Positions 32,689-41,489 of a stretch of DNA of 64,000 bases are shown here, piece after piece (within the stretch, counting starts at the first letter, position 1; the number at the start of each line of letters is the position of its first letter). Both the position numbers and the translations under genes were made by a program. The stretch is from Candidatus Thorarchaeota archaeon (GTDB lineage: Archaea; Asgardarchaeota; Thorarchaeia; Thorarchaeales; Thorarchaeaceae): NCBI GenBank assembly GCA_021498125.1, contig JAIZWL010000001.1:571434-635433 (forward strand), given 5' to 3'. The notes beneath the pieces were generated by a model. It ran no database searches and was not told where the DNA came from. It saw only the letters and a program-made list of their open reading frames with translations.

Positions 32689-33180
32689 CTACAGCTCATC
32701 AGGCATTTGAAGACCAAGGCTTTTCAATTTACCAAATCCTTGGCTGAAGAGGCTCATGTGGTGTCTGATGTCTTCCTCAGCCTCTGCAACTCCAGAGAGC
32801 AGGGGAATGATCTCATCAAGTCCTCCAATGCGGTAGGCCTCCATCATCTCCGCGATCAGGTCGCTCATCTGCATCATACTGTCCTGTAGTAAAGTGGCAA
32901 GATCGATCATCGAGCGAACGGTCTCAATCGTTGCAGGCTCGGGCATGTAGGGAAGAAAGTCCTCCAGCGCAACTCCAGCCTCCTTGCACCTGTCAATCCG
33001 CCCTGGAATAATCTCTTCGACCATCTTGTGCATCCAGCCCAGTCGTTCCTGATCCGTCAGATCATGTAGATTGTCAAGTGAAAAGTACGAGGTCCATGGG
33101 CCAAACTCTGTTGCCTCATATTCAATCCATTTATCAAAGGCGTTGAGAACACGCCTCCATCCATCTACCGTCTCGGACAT
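32689..33180 (-). CDS. Helical acidic protein of unknown function (163 aa)
   Basis: I do not recognise this 163-residue protein. It is Met- and acid-rich and all-helical (TVRSMIDLATLLQDSMMQMS, EDIRHHMSLFSQGFGKL). No metal motif or membrane helix is evident. It is transcribed divergently from the PD-(D/E)XK gene over a 62-bp gap, and upstream of the small winged-helix regulator. Confidence 0.6.
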   Translation of the reverse strand: MSETVDGWRRVLNAFDKWIEYEATEFGPWTSYFSLDNLHDLTDQERLGWMHKMVEEIIPGRIDRCKEAGVALEDFLPYMPEPATIETVRSMIDLATLLQDSMMQMSDLIAEMMEAYRIGGLDEIIPLLSGVAEAEEDIRHHMSLFSQGFGKLKSLGLQMPDEL

Positions 33181-33210
33181 CGCAACCGTACTATAGTTGA
33201 GTCGTTCAGG

Positions 33211-33220
33211 TTATAAACTA
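33211..33220 (+). promoter_or_regulatory. TATA box close to the PD-(D/E)XK gene start
   Basis: TTATAAACTA lies about 27-30 bases before ATG 33243, so transcription would begin almost at the start codon. The mRNA is likely leaderless or has only a few leader bases. Confidence 0.5.
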
Positions 33221-33242
33221 AAGGTCTGTTTATCGTAGGTCA

Positions 33243-33905
33243 ATGACTGCTAACACGCACACGCTCCTCAACATATTGTATCAGAGTAAGGAGTCCCAGA
33301 CGATAACTGATGCAACTCAAGAGATGAGATCTGTTCTTGATGACCTTGAGATACCTGAGAATGGTCCCGGAGTCTATCACGTACCAAGGGACAAGCGAAT
33401 TGAGATCGCTCTAGTATTGGCCCGGCAAAGAGTAGAACTGGAGGAGATAGTCAAAGTCCTGACTTGGAAGGATTTTGAGAGTTTTGTGGCCACGATTCTT
33501 ATGGAGAACGGCTTTCGTTGTGTGGAGAGTCTTCGCCGTAGAGGAAATGCAACGGTCCATGGCATGGAGATCGATGTGGTCGGTGTTCAGGGTCGAAGGA
33601 TCATCTCAGTGGATGCGAAGATGTGGGATATTCGAGGAGGGAAGACAGCCGCCCTGAAACGCGCCGCTGAAGAACAGAGACGCCGAACGCGCGAGCTCGC
33701 ATCGGACTTGAGTCTTCTTCAAAAGAAGATCTCACTTGCGCCCGGAACCTATACTCTCTATCCTGTGATCGTCACATGGCTCATCGAGGAGGTCACGTTT
33801 CATGACGGCGTGCCAGTAGTCCCAGTATTTCAACTCAACTCGTTTATCATTGATCTTCCAATCCACGAGGATGTGGTCGTCTCATTCTCTGGAACTGTTT
33901 CGTAG
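33243..33905 (+). CDS. PD-(D/E)XK nuclease-fold protein
   Basis: A 220-residue protein whose middle matches the PD-(D/E)XK nuclease core. TWKDFESFVATILMENGF is the leading helix, then GMEIDVVGVQGRRIISVDAK gives the Asp of strand 2 and the D-x-K of strand 3. This combination is seen in Mrr-type restriction enzymes and archaeal Holliday-junction-like nucleases. A helical N-terminal domain (residues 1-60) and beta C-terminus flank it. No methylase is adjacent, so a repair or processing role is as likely as restriction. Confidence 0.75.
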   Translation: MTANTHTLLNILYQSKESQTITDATQEMRSVLDDLEIPENGPGVYHVPRDKRIEIALVLARQRVELEEIVKVLTWKDFESFVATILMENGFRCVESLRRRGNATVHGMEIDVVGVQGRRIISVDAKMWDIRGGKTAALKRAAEEQRRRTRELASDLSLLQKKISLAPGTYTLYPVIVTWLIEEVTFHDGVPVVPVFQLNSFIIDLPIHEDVVVSFSGTVS

Positions 33906-34068
33906 TATGGCTGCTGAGATAAAACGCATCAAATACTACTCTTCGCGCATCTTATATATGGCAAAGGTTTCACGAGGTCGGCTCGTATAGATGATGAACC
34001 TATAGCCAGCCAGTACGTTAGCCAAGGTAAGATTCCGAGTGCTATGAATTTGTAGAGGCAAGAAACTG

Positions 34069-34956
34069 ATGCTCCTAAGTATATCCTACCATGAGAATGT
34101 AAACAACTGGGCGACAAAGAGCCTCATCGAGGCAATGAAGGCAAAAGGTCACGAGGTCAAACCGATTCGTCTTCCAGATGTCGCGGCCGAGATTCCAAGC
34201 AAGTTCACGCACTTGGAGGATGAGGACATATCTGATATTGCAGGAATGATCGTTCGAACGGTGGGTTTTGGAAACAGCGACCAGATCACGTATAGGATCA
34301 GTCTATTGGAACATTTTGAGATGTCGGGAATCTATGTCATGAATCCCGCCTATTCATTTCGACGGGCAAAAGACAAGTATGCAACACTGACAGCTCTGCA
34401 TAAGGCAGGTATCCTCGTGCCACGAACATACATCGGCGAAAATCTAGAGGCCGCAATTAATTTTGTGGACGAGGTTGGTGATGTCATCATCAAGCCGCTC
34501 ATTGGCTCTAGAGGACTTGGTGCAATCCATGCAGAGCACAAAGAGCTCACTTATCGGGCAATGAAATTTATCCATCAGCTTGGTCAGGTCCTGTATATTC
34601 AAGAATTGGTCGAGAAACCAAATCGTGATGTCCGTGCATTTGTAATTGGGGATCAGGTGGTGGGCTCCATGTATCGCTATCTTCCTGAGGGGACTGATGG
34701 CGAGTGGAGAACCAATGTTCATGGCGGTGGGCGTGCAGAATATACTCAACTGAGTGAGGAGTATGAAGAGTGCGCCATCAAGACCGCCGAGGTCATGGGC
34801 CTTGATTATACAGGGGTGGATATAATCGAATCAAAAGATGGGCCATGTGTCATAGAGGCGAACGCTGCACCATCATGGAGTGCTCTGTCCAGAGTGACAG
34901 GTCTTGATATTGCTGGTATGATCGTTGACAGACTGATTGAGAAGAGCAAGAAATAG
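34069..34956 (+). CDS. RimK-family ATP-grasp alpha-L-glutamate ligase
   Basis: A 295-residue ATP-grasp enzyme of the RimK/LysX/MptN/CofF group. It shows GDVIIKPLIGSRGLGAIHA (nucleotide-binding lysine and Gly-rich loop), YIQELVEKPNRDVRAFVIG and the C-terminal VIEANAAPSWSALSRVTGLD, which carries metal-binding Glu and Asn. The family adds glutamate to ribosomal protein S6, tetrahydromethanopterin, F420 or amino-group-carrier proteins; which one is not resolved. GAGG lies 9 bases before ATG 34069. Confidence 0.88.
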   Translation: MLLSISYHENVNNWATKSLIEAMKAKGHEVKPIRLPDVAAEIPSKFTHLEDEDISDIAGMIVRTVGFGNSDQITYRISLLEHFEMSGIYVMNPAYSFRRAKDKYATLTALHKAGILVPRTYIGENLEAAINFVDEVGDVIIKPLIGSRGLGAIHAEHKELTYRAMKFIHQLGQVLYIQELVEKPNRDVRAFVIGDQVVGSMYRYLPEGTDGEWRTNVHGGGRAEYTQLSEEYEECAIKTAEVMGLDYTGVDIIESKDGPCVIEANAAPSWSALSRVTGLDIAGMIVDRLIEKSKK

Positions 34957-34988
34957 ACTCTCTCTATTTACTGCTTGATCTCATTCTA

Positions 34989-35732
34989 TTACTCTGCAAG
35001 AAGAGCTTCAATGAGCGCCTTGGTCTCGTCGTATGGGAGGATGCGAAATACCTTGTCGGTAGTATCGATCTTTCCAATCTCGACAAGTCTTGCCTTTTCG
35101 GCGGGATTGATATCTGCCTTCTCGCCAGCGGTCTTGAGCAGCCCTCTCAAAGCGAGCTTCATAGCTCCATCTATTGTGAGGTCGTTCTTGTACTCGTCGT
35201 TGAAAAAGTCACGGACCGCATCTGACTCTTTACCAATGGCAGTCGCCTTCCAACCCCAGAATGAACCTGATGGGTCAGTTGTAAAGAGTTGCGGGCCACC
35301 ATCATCGACACCACCAACAAGGAGCGAGACCCCAAAAGGTCGCACACCACCGAACTGTGTGTACTGTTGCTTGATGTCACAGATGTCTACAACCAGTGAG
35401 CGAATCGAGATCGGTTCATCATAACTCAGTCGGTTGATCTGAGCCTGTACTCGCGCATTATCAATAAGCTTCCGGGCATCTGCATGAAGACCCGCAATTG
35501 CTGTTCCAACATGGTCATCAATGAGCAGGATCTTCTTTAACGTGGTAACATCAACGAGCGGATGCGGCGCACGCTTCTCACCGGCAAGAACAACGCCATC
35601 GACAGCCTTGACGCCAACAGCCAGTGGCCCGTGGCGTACAGCCTCGGTCGCATACTCTACCTGATAGAGTCGGCCCTCTGGTGAGAATACTGTAATTGCT
35701 CTGTCATATTCCATACTCTGCGTGCGAAACAT
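34989..35732 (-). CDS. psmA: Proteasome subunit alpha
   Basis: A 247-residue 20S proteasome alpha subunit. The alpha-type signature YDRAITVFSPEGRLYQVEYA at residues 9-28 precedes the usual beta-sandwich core (VVLAGEKR, IAGLHADARKLID, YTQFGGVRPFGVSLLVGG). It is catalytically inactive by nature; alpha rings gate and assemble the beta-subunit chamber. No beta gene is nearby. It is a clear archaeal marker. Confidence 0.97.
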   Translation of the reverse strand: MFRTQSMEYDRAITVFSPEGRLYQVEYATEAVRHGPLAVGVKAVDGVVLAGEKRAPHPLVDVTTLKKILLIDDHVGTAIAGLHADARKLIDNARVQAQINRLSYDEPISIRSLVVDICDIKQQYTQFGGVRPFGVSLLVGGVDDGGPQLFTTDPSGSFWGWKATAIGKESDAVRDFFNDEYKNDLTIDGAMKLALRGLLKTAGEKADINPAEKARLVEIGKIDTTDKVFRILPYDETKALIEALLAE

Positions 35733-35800
35733 CGATCAAATACGCTCCAGAAGCTCCCAGTCCTCAGCTGGGTTTTACTAAAAAGAGGTCATAGTTATGG

Positions 35801-35810
35801 CTTTTAAAAG
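35801..35810 (-). promoter_or_regulatory. Palindromic TATA element upstream of psmA
   Basis: CTTTTAAAAG lies about 70 bases before the psmA start on the minus strand; it is self-complementary. The distance gives a leader of about 40-45 bases. Confidence 0.4.
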
Positions 35811-35852
35811 CTTGTCTGTGGGAAATCGGTTCCACCTGCTTGGAAGAGTCAA

Positions 35853-36548
35853 TTAGCGCCAGTCGAGTCGTACACTGATCCCCGCGGGTGGTTCCGCGAT
35901 TGCCTCTTCGATTTCTGCGCGATTCGCTTTAGAGAGTTGTTTGGCCTCTTCCGGACGGACCCCCTCTGATGGAATGTAATTCTGTATGAGATACTCTCCC
36001 TTGAAGCCGACCTCGACGAGGAACTTGAAGATGGCATCTATGTCTGCGGGATTGTTGAGACCTCCAACGTACGTGGTCCGCGGCCACAACTGCACCTTCG
36101 ATGCAAGTAGTTTCTCAAAGCTCTCTCTCACGTGCGGCCAAGGATTCGATCTTGCGCGTGTCACTTCTTGGTATCTCTCAGGAGCGGCCTTGAGATCGAA
36201 CCATACAGAGTCCAGATACGGAATGCATTTTTCCAAGACGGCGGGTACTGAACCTTGGGTGTTCAGATTGATATGTTTTGTACCTGTTGCTCGAAGGGCC
36301 TTGAGTAACTCTGGTAGCGATGAATGAATTGTTGGCTCCCCACCAGTTATACAATAACCCTCAGAGAGAAATCCGTGCGTTTCTTGGATGATTGAGGAGA
36401 TCGTTCGTTCTTCCCCTGCATCAAGGGGTATCAATGAGGCGTTCTGACAGTATGGGCAATTGAAGTTACAACCGCCCGTGAAGATCACCGTTGCAGGGAC
36501 ACCGGGAATGTCAACAAGACTGATATCTAAAATCGAGCTTACTCTCAT
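35853..36548 (-). CDS. Radical SAM activase, anaerobic ribonucleotide reductase activator-like
   Basis: A 231-residue radical SAM protein. The cluster motif CNFNCPYCQNASL (C-x3-C-x2-C) near residue 28 follows FTGG; ITGGEPTIHS is the SAM-contact glycine-rich motif. Its small size and SLVDIPGVPATVIFTGG opening match NrdG-type activating enzymes, which generate glycyl radicals. No nrdD or other glycyl-radical enzyme is adjacent, so the target is unknown. Confidence 0.85.
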   Translation of the reverse strand: MRVSSILDISLVDIPGVPATVIFTGGCNFNCPYCQNASLIPLDAGEERTISSIIQETHGFLSEGYCITGGEPTIHSSLPELLKALRATGTKHINLNTQGSVPAVLEKCIPYLDSVWFDLKAAPERYQEVTRARSNPWPHVRESFEKLLASKVQLWPRTTYVGGLNNPADIDAIFKFLVEVGFKGEYLIQNYIPSEGVRPEEAKQLSKANRAEIEEAIAEPPAGISVRLDWR

Positions 36549-36658
36549 TTTCAGGCACGAAGAATCTCGCTATCATAATTGGATATATGTTCATCTCTAA
36601 TGTAGACGATTGACTAATCTATAGGCGAGTGAGTTAACTAGAAGATTTTAATTGTAGA

Positions 36659-36964
36659 ATGCTCCATTTTTATATTGGGACCAATGCAATGACAGTTGAA
36701 AGTATAGATAGACAGGATCTTCTACGTAGTACGCTATTTCACATTCAAGTGAGTAAATGCCAGTACATCGATGATTTTCCCGATGAGGTCACTGATGTAC
36801 TCGAACGTTACCTGATTAAACGTGGAGTCGAGGACTTCAACAGAATTAGAAGAAGCTTGTATAGGATTGACACGAACTTTTTCAAGATAAATAAAATTGA
36901 AAAGAAAAAATTCTATGATGGCCTCTTCAAACGTATCAGAAACTTGCTTGACCGACAGAGATAG
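36659..36964 (+). CDS. Small basic helical protein of unknown function
   Basis: Up to 101 residues; the start may be ATG 36659 or 36689 (MTVESIDRQDLLRST). The protein is rich in Arg/Lys and helical (DVLERYLIKRGVEDFNRIR, KKKFYDGLFKRIRNLL). It is unrecognised. It lies convergent to the PAS kinase gene, and the sequence immediately upstream is AT-rich. Confidence 0.5.
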   Translation: MLHFYIGTNAMTVESIDRQDLLRSTLFHIQVSKCQYIDDFPDEVTDVLERYLIKRGVEDFNRIRRSLYRIDTNFFKINKIEKKKFYDGLFKRIRNLLDRQR

Positions 36965-37002
36965 TCTGCTCTTGATGAATGCATTTGCTCTTGGTGTACA
37001 AG

Positions 37003-38367
37003 TCATTCAGCTAGTGGGAGATACATGACAAATTTCGACCCCTGATCGGGGCGACCCTCTACGCGGTCATGGACTTCAATCCATCCTCCGCATTCACGAA
37101 CCATGCGATCCACAAGAGTGAGACCTACGCCTCCTGTTCGTCGTGTCGTGTCGAATAGAATCTCCTTTTTCGCATCACTAATGCCGGGGCCATTGTCTTC
37201 GATGGATACTGAGAAGTACTCGTTTACGACCTGTCCACGAATCCAGATGTGGCGATCCGTCTTCGGATTATGACGTGCGGCATTCTCTAGCAGATTCCAG
37301 ATCAGTTCTCCAAGTAGTGTATTGGCCAGAACATTGATTGAACTCTTAAAATTATCGAGGTGCACCTTTGCCTGATAGACTCTCTCGACCACGCGAATCT
37401 TTTCTTTAAGGACCTGCGCGAGATCTATCTCACGAATTGGAATGTCGCGCATCTTGGCTGCACGCTTGACCTTCACGATTAGGCGATTGCATCGTTCAAT
37501 GGCCTCAGTGATGGTGACCCTCGCCTCATCAATGTACGATGAAGGAAGCTCCGCATCAAGTAGACCAGCTGCAGTAAGAACGACTTGCAGTTGATTGGGA
37601 ATATCGTGAGTGAGAAGATTAATATAAAATTTCAGAGCGTTCTCATGTTCTTTGAGGTCGGTGATCTCTGTCACTACACCAATCGAGCCCTTGAATGATC
37701 CATTCTTGTCATAATACGGTGCGGCAGATACATATGTGGATAGATACGTCGAATCTGGGAGAGTCCATTCAATCTCATAGCGTTCTGCTTCCCCGGCGCG
37801 ACGAAGTGCAACCTTCTCGTAAATAATATCATCATCAGGATAGGATGTGAAATCCACCCACCGCTTCCCGATCAGATCATCAGAGGTTCGTTCGAGCATC
37901 TCACAAAAGGCTGAGTTGACGTATCGAAATTCTCCTTTTTCGTTGACTATTACAACCCCATCCATAAGGCTCTCCAAGAGCCATGCAAAGTCTAGGTCTG
38001 GTTGAAGGAGTGATGACTGAACTGGTAATGACTCATTGAGTCTAATAATACAATAAATCGCACCAGAAATACTGACATAGTCTAGATGGACCAGATATGA
38101 GTCATGTTTGTTCAGGTCTTTTGCCGAGAAGTTGATGATGGACCGTGAAGGGAATTCTCTCTGTGAGTCCATGTCGTTTGTGATTCTCTCTATAATTGGT
38201 GCAAGATCACTCAGGGTGTTCAGTGGCCTTCCGATAATGTCTGAAGGTTGAATGCCAAAGAGAATACAGAATCGACCATTGACATAGATCACACTCTGCC
38301 GAACATCAATGACTGCTATGGCCTCATTCGAGCCATCAGTAATTGCTTGGAGCAAAGGGGGGTCCAC
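37003..38367 (-). CDS. PAS-domain histidine kinase
   Basis: A 454-residue soluble sensor kinase. Two PAS domains span about residues 1-110 (AIAVIDVRQSVIYVNGRFC) and 125-245 (GVVIVNEKGEFRYVNSAFC). An H-box helix with the predicted phospho-His is in LTHDIPNQLQVVLTAAGLL. The ATPase domain has N-box NLLENAARHNPKTDR, G1 IEDNGPGISDA and G2 RTGGVGLTLVDRM. Such archaeal multi-PAS kinases sense redox or ligands; no response regulator lies nearby. Confidence 0.93.
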   Translation of the reverse strand: MDPPLLQAITDGSNEAIAVIDVRQSVIYVNGRFCILFGIQPSDIIGRPLNTLSDLAPIIERITNDMDSQREFPSRSIINFSAKDLNKHDSYLVHLDYVSISGAIYCIIRLNESLPVQSSLLQPDLDFAWLLESLMDGVVIVNEKGEFRYVNSAFCEMLERTSDDLIGKRWVDFTSYPDDDIIYEKVALRRAGEAERYEIEWTLPDSTYLSTYVSAAPYYDKNGSFKGSIGVVTEITDLKEHENALKFYINLLTHDIPNQLQVVLTAAGLLDAELPSSYIDEARVTITEAIERCNRLIVKVKRAAKMRDIPIREIDLAQVLKEKIRVVERVYQAKVHLDNFKSSINVLANTLLGELIWNLLENAARHNPKTDRHIWIRGQVVNEYFSVSIEDNGPGISDAKKEILFDTTRRTGGVGLTLVDRMVRECGGWIEVHDRVEGRPDQGSKFVMYLPLAE

Positions 38368-38461
38368 GTCAATCCAACCTACGTTCGATTGATGAAAACG
38401 ATGTACAAAAAGGTATCTGACTCATACCAGTAAATTGTTTGTATTACATTTTGTCTAAAAA

Positions 38462-39541
38462 TTACAGATTATGAACCGGAAATACCAATTCTTTGACACG
38501 CTCAATTGTAGTGGTGATCTCACCCCATGTCTCCTCGTCATCTTCAATGGGTGGATTCTCTTCAGGGGTGTGATAGGGATGTCCGGTCAGTACGGCCATC
38601 ACAGTGGCAACTCCCCAGTTTAATGCATCATCATGATATCCTCCACCTGCCATAAGTCCAAGCCGGCCATCACAGCATCTATGGGAGAACCTGTGCATGA
38701 ATTCTGTTGTGTACTTCACAAGTGCGGTGGTTGTTACCGTGTGTGCCAACGGATCAAGATAGTGCGAGTCAAATCCTGGCAAGTAGAGAATGAATTCAGG
38801 ATTGAACGAGGTGGCAAGAGGTGGGACGATCTCATCAAAGGCATATCTATAGACCTCGTCACCGCTGTCCATGGGGATCGGTACGTTTACTGTATAGCCC
38901 CGTCCTGCTCCACTTCCAATCTCATCCACGTTACCCGAGTGTGGGTACAGCCATTCCGGATCCTCGTGTAATGAGATATACATCACATCGGGATCATCAT
39001 AGAAGTAGTCTTGAATTCCATTTCCATGGTGCACATCAAGATCAACAATAAGCACACGTCGAATCCCCTTATCTCTCAAGAGATAGACTGAGGCCACAAC
39101 GTCATTGAACACACAAAAGCCGCCTCCATGGTCTCGAAAGGCATGATGGAAGCCGCCAGTCGGAGTGACAAAATGATCGATCTCTCCCCGGAGGATCGCT
39201 TCAACTCCTGATATTGTACTGCCGCATAACCATCTGGCAGTATCATAGATGCCAACAAAACCTGGCGTGTCGATGTCGATCTCTCCTATGCCCGTGCGTG
39301 ATATCTCCTTGACCTGTGCTATATACTGTGAGTCATGAATTCTCTCAATTAATGCGACCGGAAGCTGTTCTGAGACCAATTCATGTGTAAGTTCATTCTC
39401 AAAGAATCCCATTGCTCGTACATAGTCTCGGACACCACGAAATCGCCCACGGCGGACTGGATGGCGATCTCCATTATCAAATCGCTCAAATCCATCATTC
39501 CACATGAAGCCCACACGACAATTTTGAGAGTTGAACATCAC
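38462..39541 (-). CDS. Histone-deacetylase-family deacetylase (AcuC-like)
   Basis: A 359-residue arginase/deacetylase-fold enzyme. The zinc ligands appear in VDLDVHHGNGIQDYF and in PGFDSHYLDPLA, and the catalytic His-His pair in TPTGGFHHAFRDHGGGFC. This group includes acetoin-utilisation deacetylases and polyamine or lysine deacetylases. Some archaea use them on chromatin or other proteins; the substrate is not defined here. It is separated from the PAS kinase by about 90 bases. Confidence 0.9.
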   Translation of the reverse strand: MMFNSQNCRVGFMWNDGFERFDNGDRHPVRRGRFRGVRDYVRAMGFFENELTHELVSEQLPVALIERIHDSQYIAQVKEISRTGIGEIDIDTPGFVGIYDTARWLCGSTISGVEAILRGEIDHFVTPTGGFHHAFRDHGGGFCVFNDVVASVYLLRDKGIRRVLIVDLDVHHGNGIQDYFYDDPDVMYISLHEDPEWLYPHSGNVDEIGSGAGRGYTVNVPIPMDSGDEVYRYAFDEIVPPLATSFNPEFILYLPGFDSHYLDPLAHTVTTTALVKYTTEFMHRFSHRCCDGRLGLMAGGGYHDDALNWGVATVMAVLTGHPYHTPEENPPIEDDEETWGEITTTIERVKELVFPVHNL

Positions 39542-39650
39542 CCCGACTTATTCATGAGGTCTTAAATGGAGTTGTGGTGTGGGCACTTGTTTCTCATCAA
39601 TTGCATGATCTCGTGAGGCTATGATAATGTTCATCAGGCTAAACGCAATG

Positions 39651-39660
39651 GTTATAAGTA
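39651..39660 (+). promoter_or_regulatory. TATA box of the sulfur/Fe-S operon
   Basis: GTTATAAGTA lies about 45 bases before the TusA start (39701). The AT-rich run between them ends with AGGAG, giving a normal promoter plus ribosome site for the four-gene operon 39701-42266. Confidence 0.5.
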
Positions 39661-39700
39661 ACAGATTGTAACTTTAATTAACCATTGTTAGGAGATGTGG

Positions 39701-39940
39701 ATGACGGACGAGCCTGCTGAGACGATCGATTGTATTGGACTGTACTGCCCACAGCCTCTGTTCTTGACAAGAGAATCCATTGATGAGATAGAGGTGGGTG
39801 AGATACTCGAAGTGCTAGCTGATGATCCTGCCGCTGAAGAGGACCTGAAGAGGTTTGCAAAGCGAACAGGGCATGAGATAGTAAAGTACGAGCTTCTCGA
39901 GGACGGCGTTCACAGATTCCTAATCCGCAGAACGAAATAA
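39701..39940 (+). CDS. TusA/SirA-family sulfur carrier
   Basis: A 79-residue TusA-like protein. The signature CIGLYCPQPLFLTRESID contains the persulfide-carrying Cys-Pro-x-Pro (Cys in YCPQP). The beta-alpha-beta fold ends in HRFLIRRTK. The start is ATG 39701 with AGGAG upstream; ATG 39695 is too close to it. It heads an operon with a DsrE-like protein, an IscS-like protein and an IscU fusion, so it probably relays sulfur between them. Confidence 0.9.
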   Translation: MTDEPAETIDCIGLYCPQPLFLTRESIDEIEVGEILEVLADDPAAEEDLKRFAKRTGHEIVKYELLEDGVHRFLIRRTK

Positions 39941-39950
39941 GGTGTATAAA

Positions 39951-40304
39951 GTGAAGAGCATTCTGTATGTGCAGACAAGTAATGATCCGGAGAGACAGTA
40001 CTCTCCACTTGTACTTGCACAATCCGCCAAGATGATGGATATCGATGCGAAGGTATACTATCTTGGCCAAGCGTTACAAGTATTGACCCCAGAGGCCAGC
40101 AGATCCGTAAAGATTGGAACATTTCCGAACCTAGATGAGATGCTGACAAAGACTCTTGAAATGGGTATTGAAATCTACGTCTGTGAGGCATCTAAGCGAA
40201 TGTTGGGGTGGGATGCTGTCACACTGAGAGAAGGTCTCAAGATCGTTGGGGCTGCAACGCTCAATGACCTAGTGCTTGAGGCCGATGCCACAATGTGGTT
40301 TTAG
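39951..40304 (+). CDS. DsrE/DsrF-like sulfur-relay protein
   Basis: About 117 residues from GTG 39951 (GGTG a few bases upstream). The Rossmann-like alpha/beta pattern ILYVQTSNDPERQYSPLVLA, GIEIYVCEASKRMLGWDAV and GLKIVGAATLNDLVLEADA matches DsrE/DsrF-like proteins. The cysteine in YVCEAS sits at the usual sulfur-binding position. It overlaps no neighbour; the TusA-like gene is 10 bases upstream and the IscS-like gene 13 bases downstream. Confidence 0.85.
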   Translation: MKSILYVQTSNDPERQYSPLVLAQSAKMMDIDAKVYYLGQALQVLTPEASRSVKIGTFPNLDEMLTKTLEMGIEIYVCEASKRMLGWDAVTLREGLKIVGAATLNDLVLEADATMWF

Positions 40305-40317
40305 AGGTTTGAATTTC

Positions 40318-41487
40318 ATGAAGAACATATACTTGGACTATCAATCAGCAAAACCTGTTGACCCGCGTGTTATAGAAGAGATGATTCCCTACTTCTCAGA
40401 GCACTACGGAAATCCCTCTGCCTTACATAGTGTGGGCGATGTGGCCACAGAGGCTCTTGAGAAGAGTCGTCAGGAGATTGCAAAGTTCATCAATGCTGAT
40501 CCTGATGAGATTATCTTTACCTCAGGTGCAACCGAGTCCAATAATATGGCGTTGATAGGCTATGCTCTCAGAAATAAACGAAAAGGCAACCATATCATCA
40601 TCTCGGAGATTGAACATATATCGATTCATAACATTGCAAAATATCTGACCGCGAATGGGTTCGAGGTCTCCAAAGTTCCAGTGGATCAATATGGACGTGT
40701 CAACCCATCAAAAATTGAGAGACGAATACGTGATGATACGATCCTGATCTCTGTTGGTTATGCCAGCAACGAGATTGGTACCATCCAGAAGATTCGAGAG
40801 ATAGGCGTGATTGCAGACGCGAGAGGGGTGGCGTTTCATACGGATGCTGTAGCGGCCGAGGGTCTTGTTGACATCGATGTGCGGAGGGATGGCATTAATC
40901 TGATGTCGCTCAGCTCTAATGATATCTATGGTCCTAGAGGTCTTGGCGTTCTCTATATGCAAAAGAGATACCGGGTCAACCCTCTCATCATTGGGGGCGG
41001 CCAGGAACGCGGTCTCAGATCCGGTTCTGAGAATATTCCTGCAATTGTTGGAATGAGCGTAGCAGCACAGATCGCAAAGCATGAGATGGCAGATGAGGTC
41101 AAAAGACTACAGGGTTACCGTGATCGGATGATTCGAGAGATTCTTGAGACGATTCCTGATAGTCATCTTAATGGACATCCTACCGAGCGATTGGCAAGCA
41201 ATGCCCATTTCCGATTTGATGGTATAGAGGGAGAGTCGATTTTATTGTCCTTCAAGGATAGAGGGATTGCAGTGTCAACAGGTTCTGCATGTTCATCCAA
41301 GACGTTGGAGCCATCACATACGCTCATAGCAACAGGTCTCATCCACGAAGAGGCCCATGGTTCGTTACAGCTTACGACTGGAAGATTCACAACAAGTGAT
41401 GATGTTGATCAAGTTCTAGAAGTGATACCCGAGATAGTGGCAAGACTTCGAGAACTCTCTCCATTATACAGGCCAAGGGGAAGATGA
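40318..41487 (+). CDS. IscS/NifS homologue lacking the PLP-binding lysine
   Basis: A 389-residue cysteine-desulfurase homologue from ATG 40318 (GAGGT upstream). It keeps the N-terminal LDYQSAKPVDPRV, FTSGATESNN, FHTDAVAAEG and the mobile-loop cysteine in GSACSSKT (about Cys325). The segment that normally reads S-G-H-K-IYGPKG is SSNDIYGPRG, so the PLP Schiff-base lysine is Asp (about residue 202) and its preceding His is Asn. The same Asp replacement is reported for Archaeoglobus fulgidus IscS, which binds PLP without a covalent link and may donate a cluster ligand. Desulfurase activity is therefore doubtful. Confidence 0.93.
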   Translation: MKNIYLDYQSAKPVDPRVIEEMIPYFSEHYGNPSALHSVGDVATEALEKSRQEIAKFINADPDEIIFTSGATESNNMALIGYALRNKRKGNHIIISEIEHISIHNIAKYLTANGFEVSKVPVDQYGRVNPSKIERRIRDDTILISVGYASNEIGTIQKIREIGVIADARGVAFHTDAVAAEGLVDIDVRRDGINLMSLSSNDIYGPRGLGVLYMQKRYRVNPLIIGGGQERGLRSGSENIPAIVGMSVAAQIAKHEMADEVKRLQGYRDRMIREILETIPDSHLNGHPTERLASNAHFRFDGIEGESILLSFKDRGIAVSTGSACSSKTLEPSHTLIATGLIHEEAHGSLQLTTGRFTTSDDVDQVLEVIPEIVARLRELSPLYRPRGR

Positions 41488-41489
41488 GA

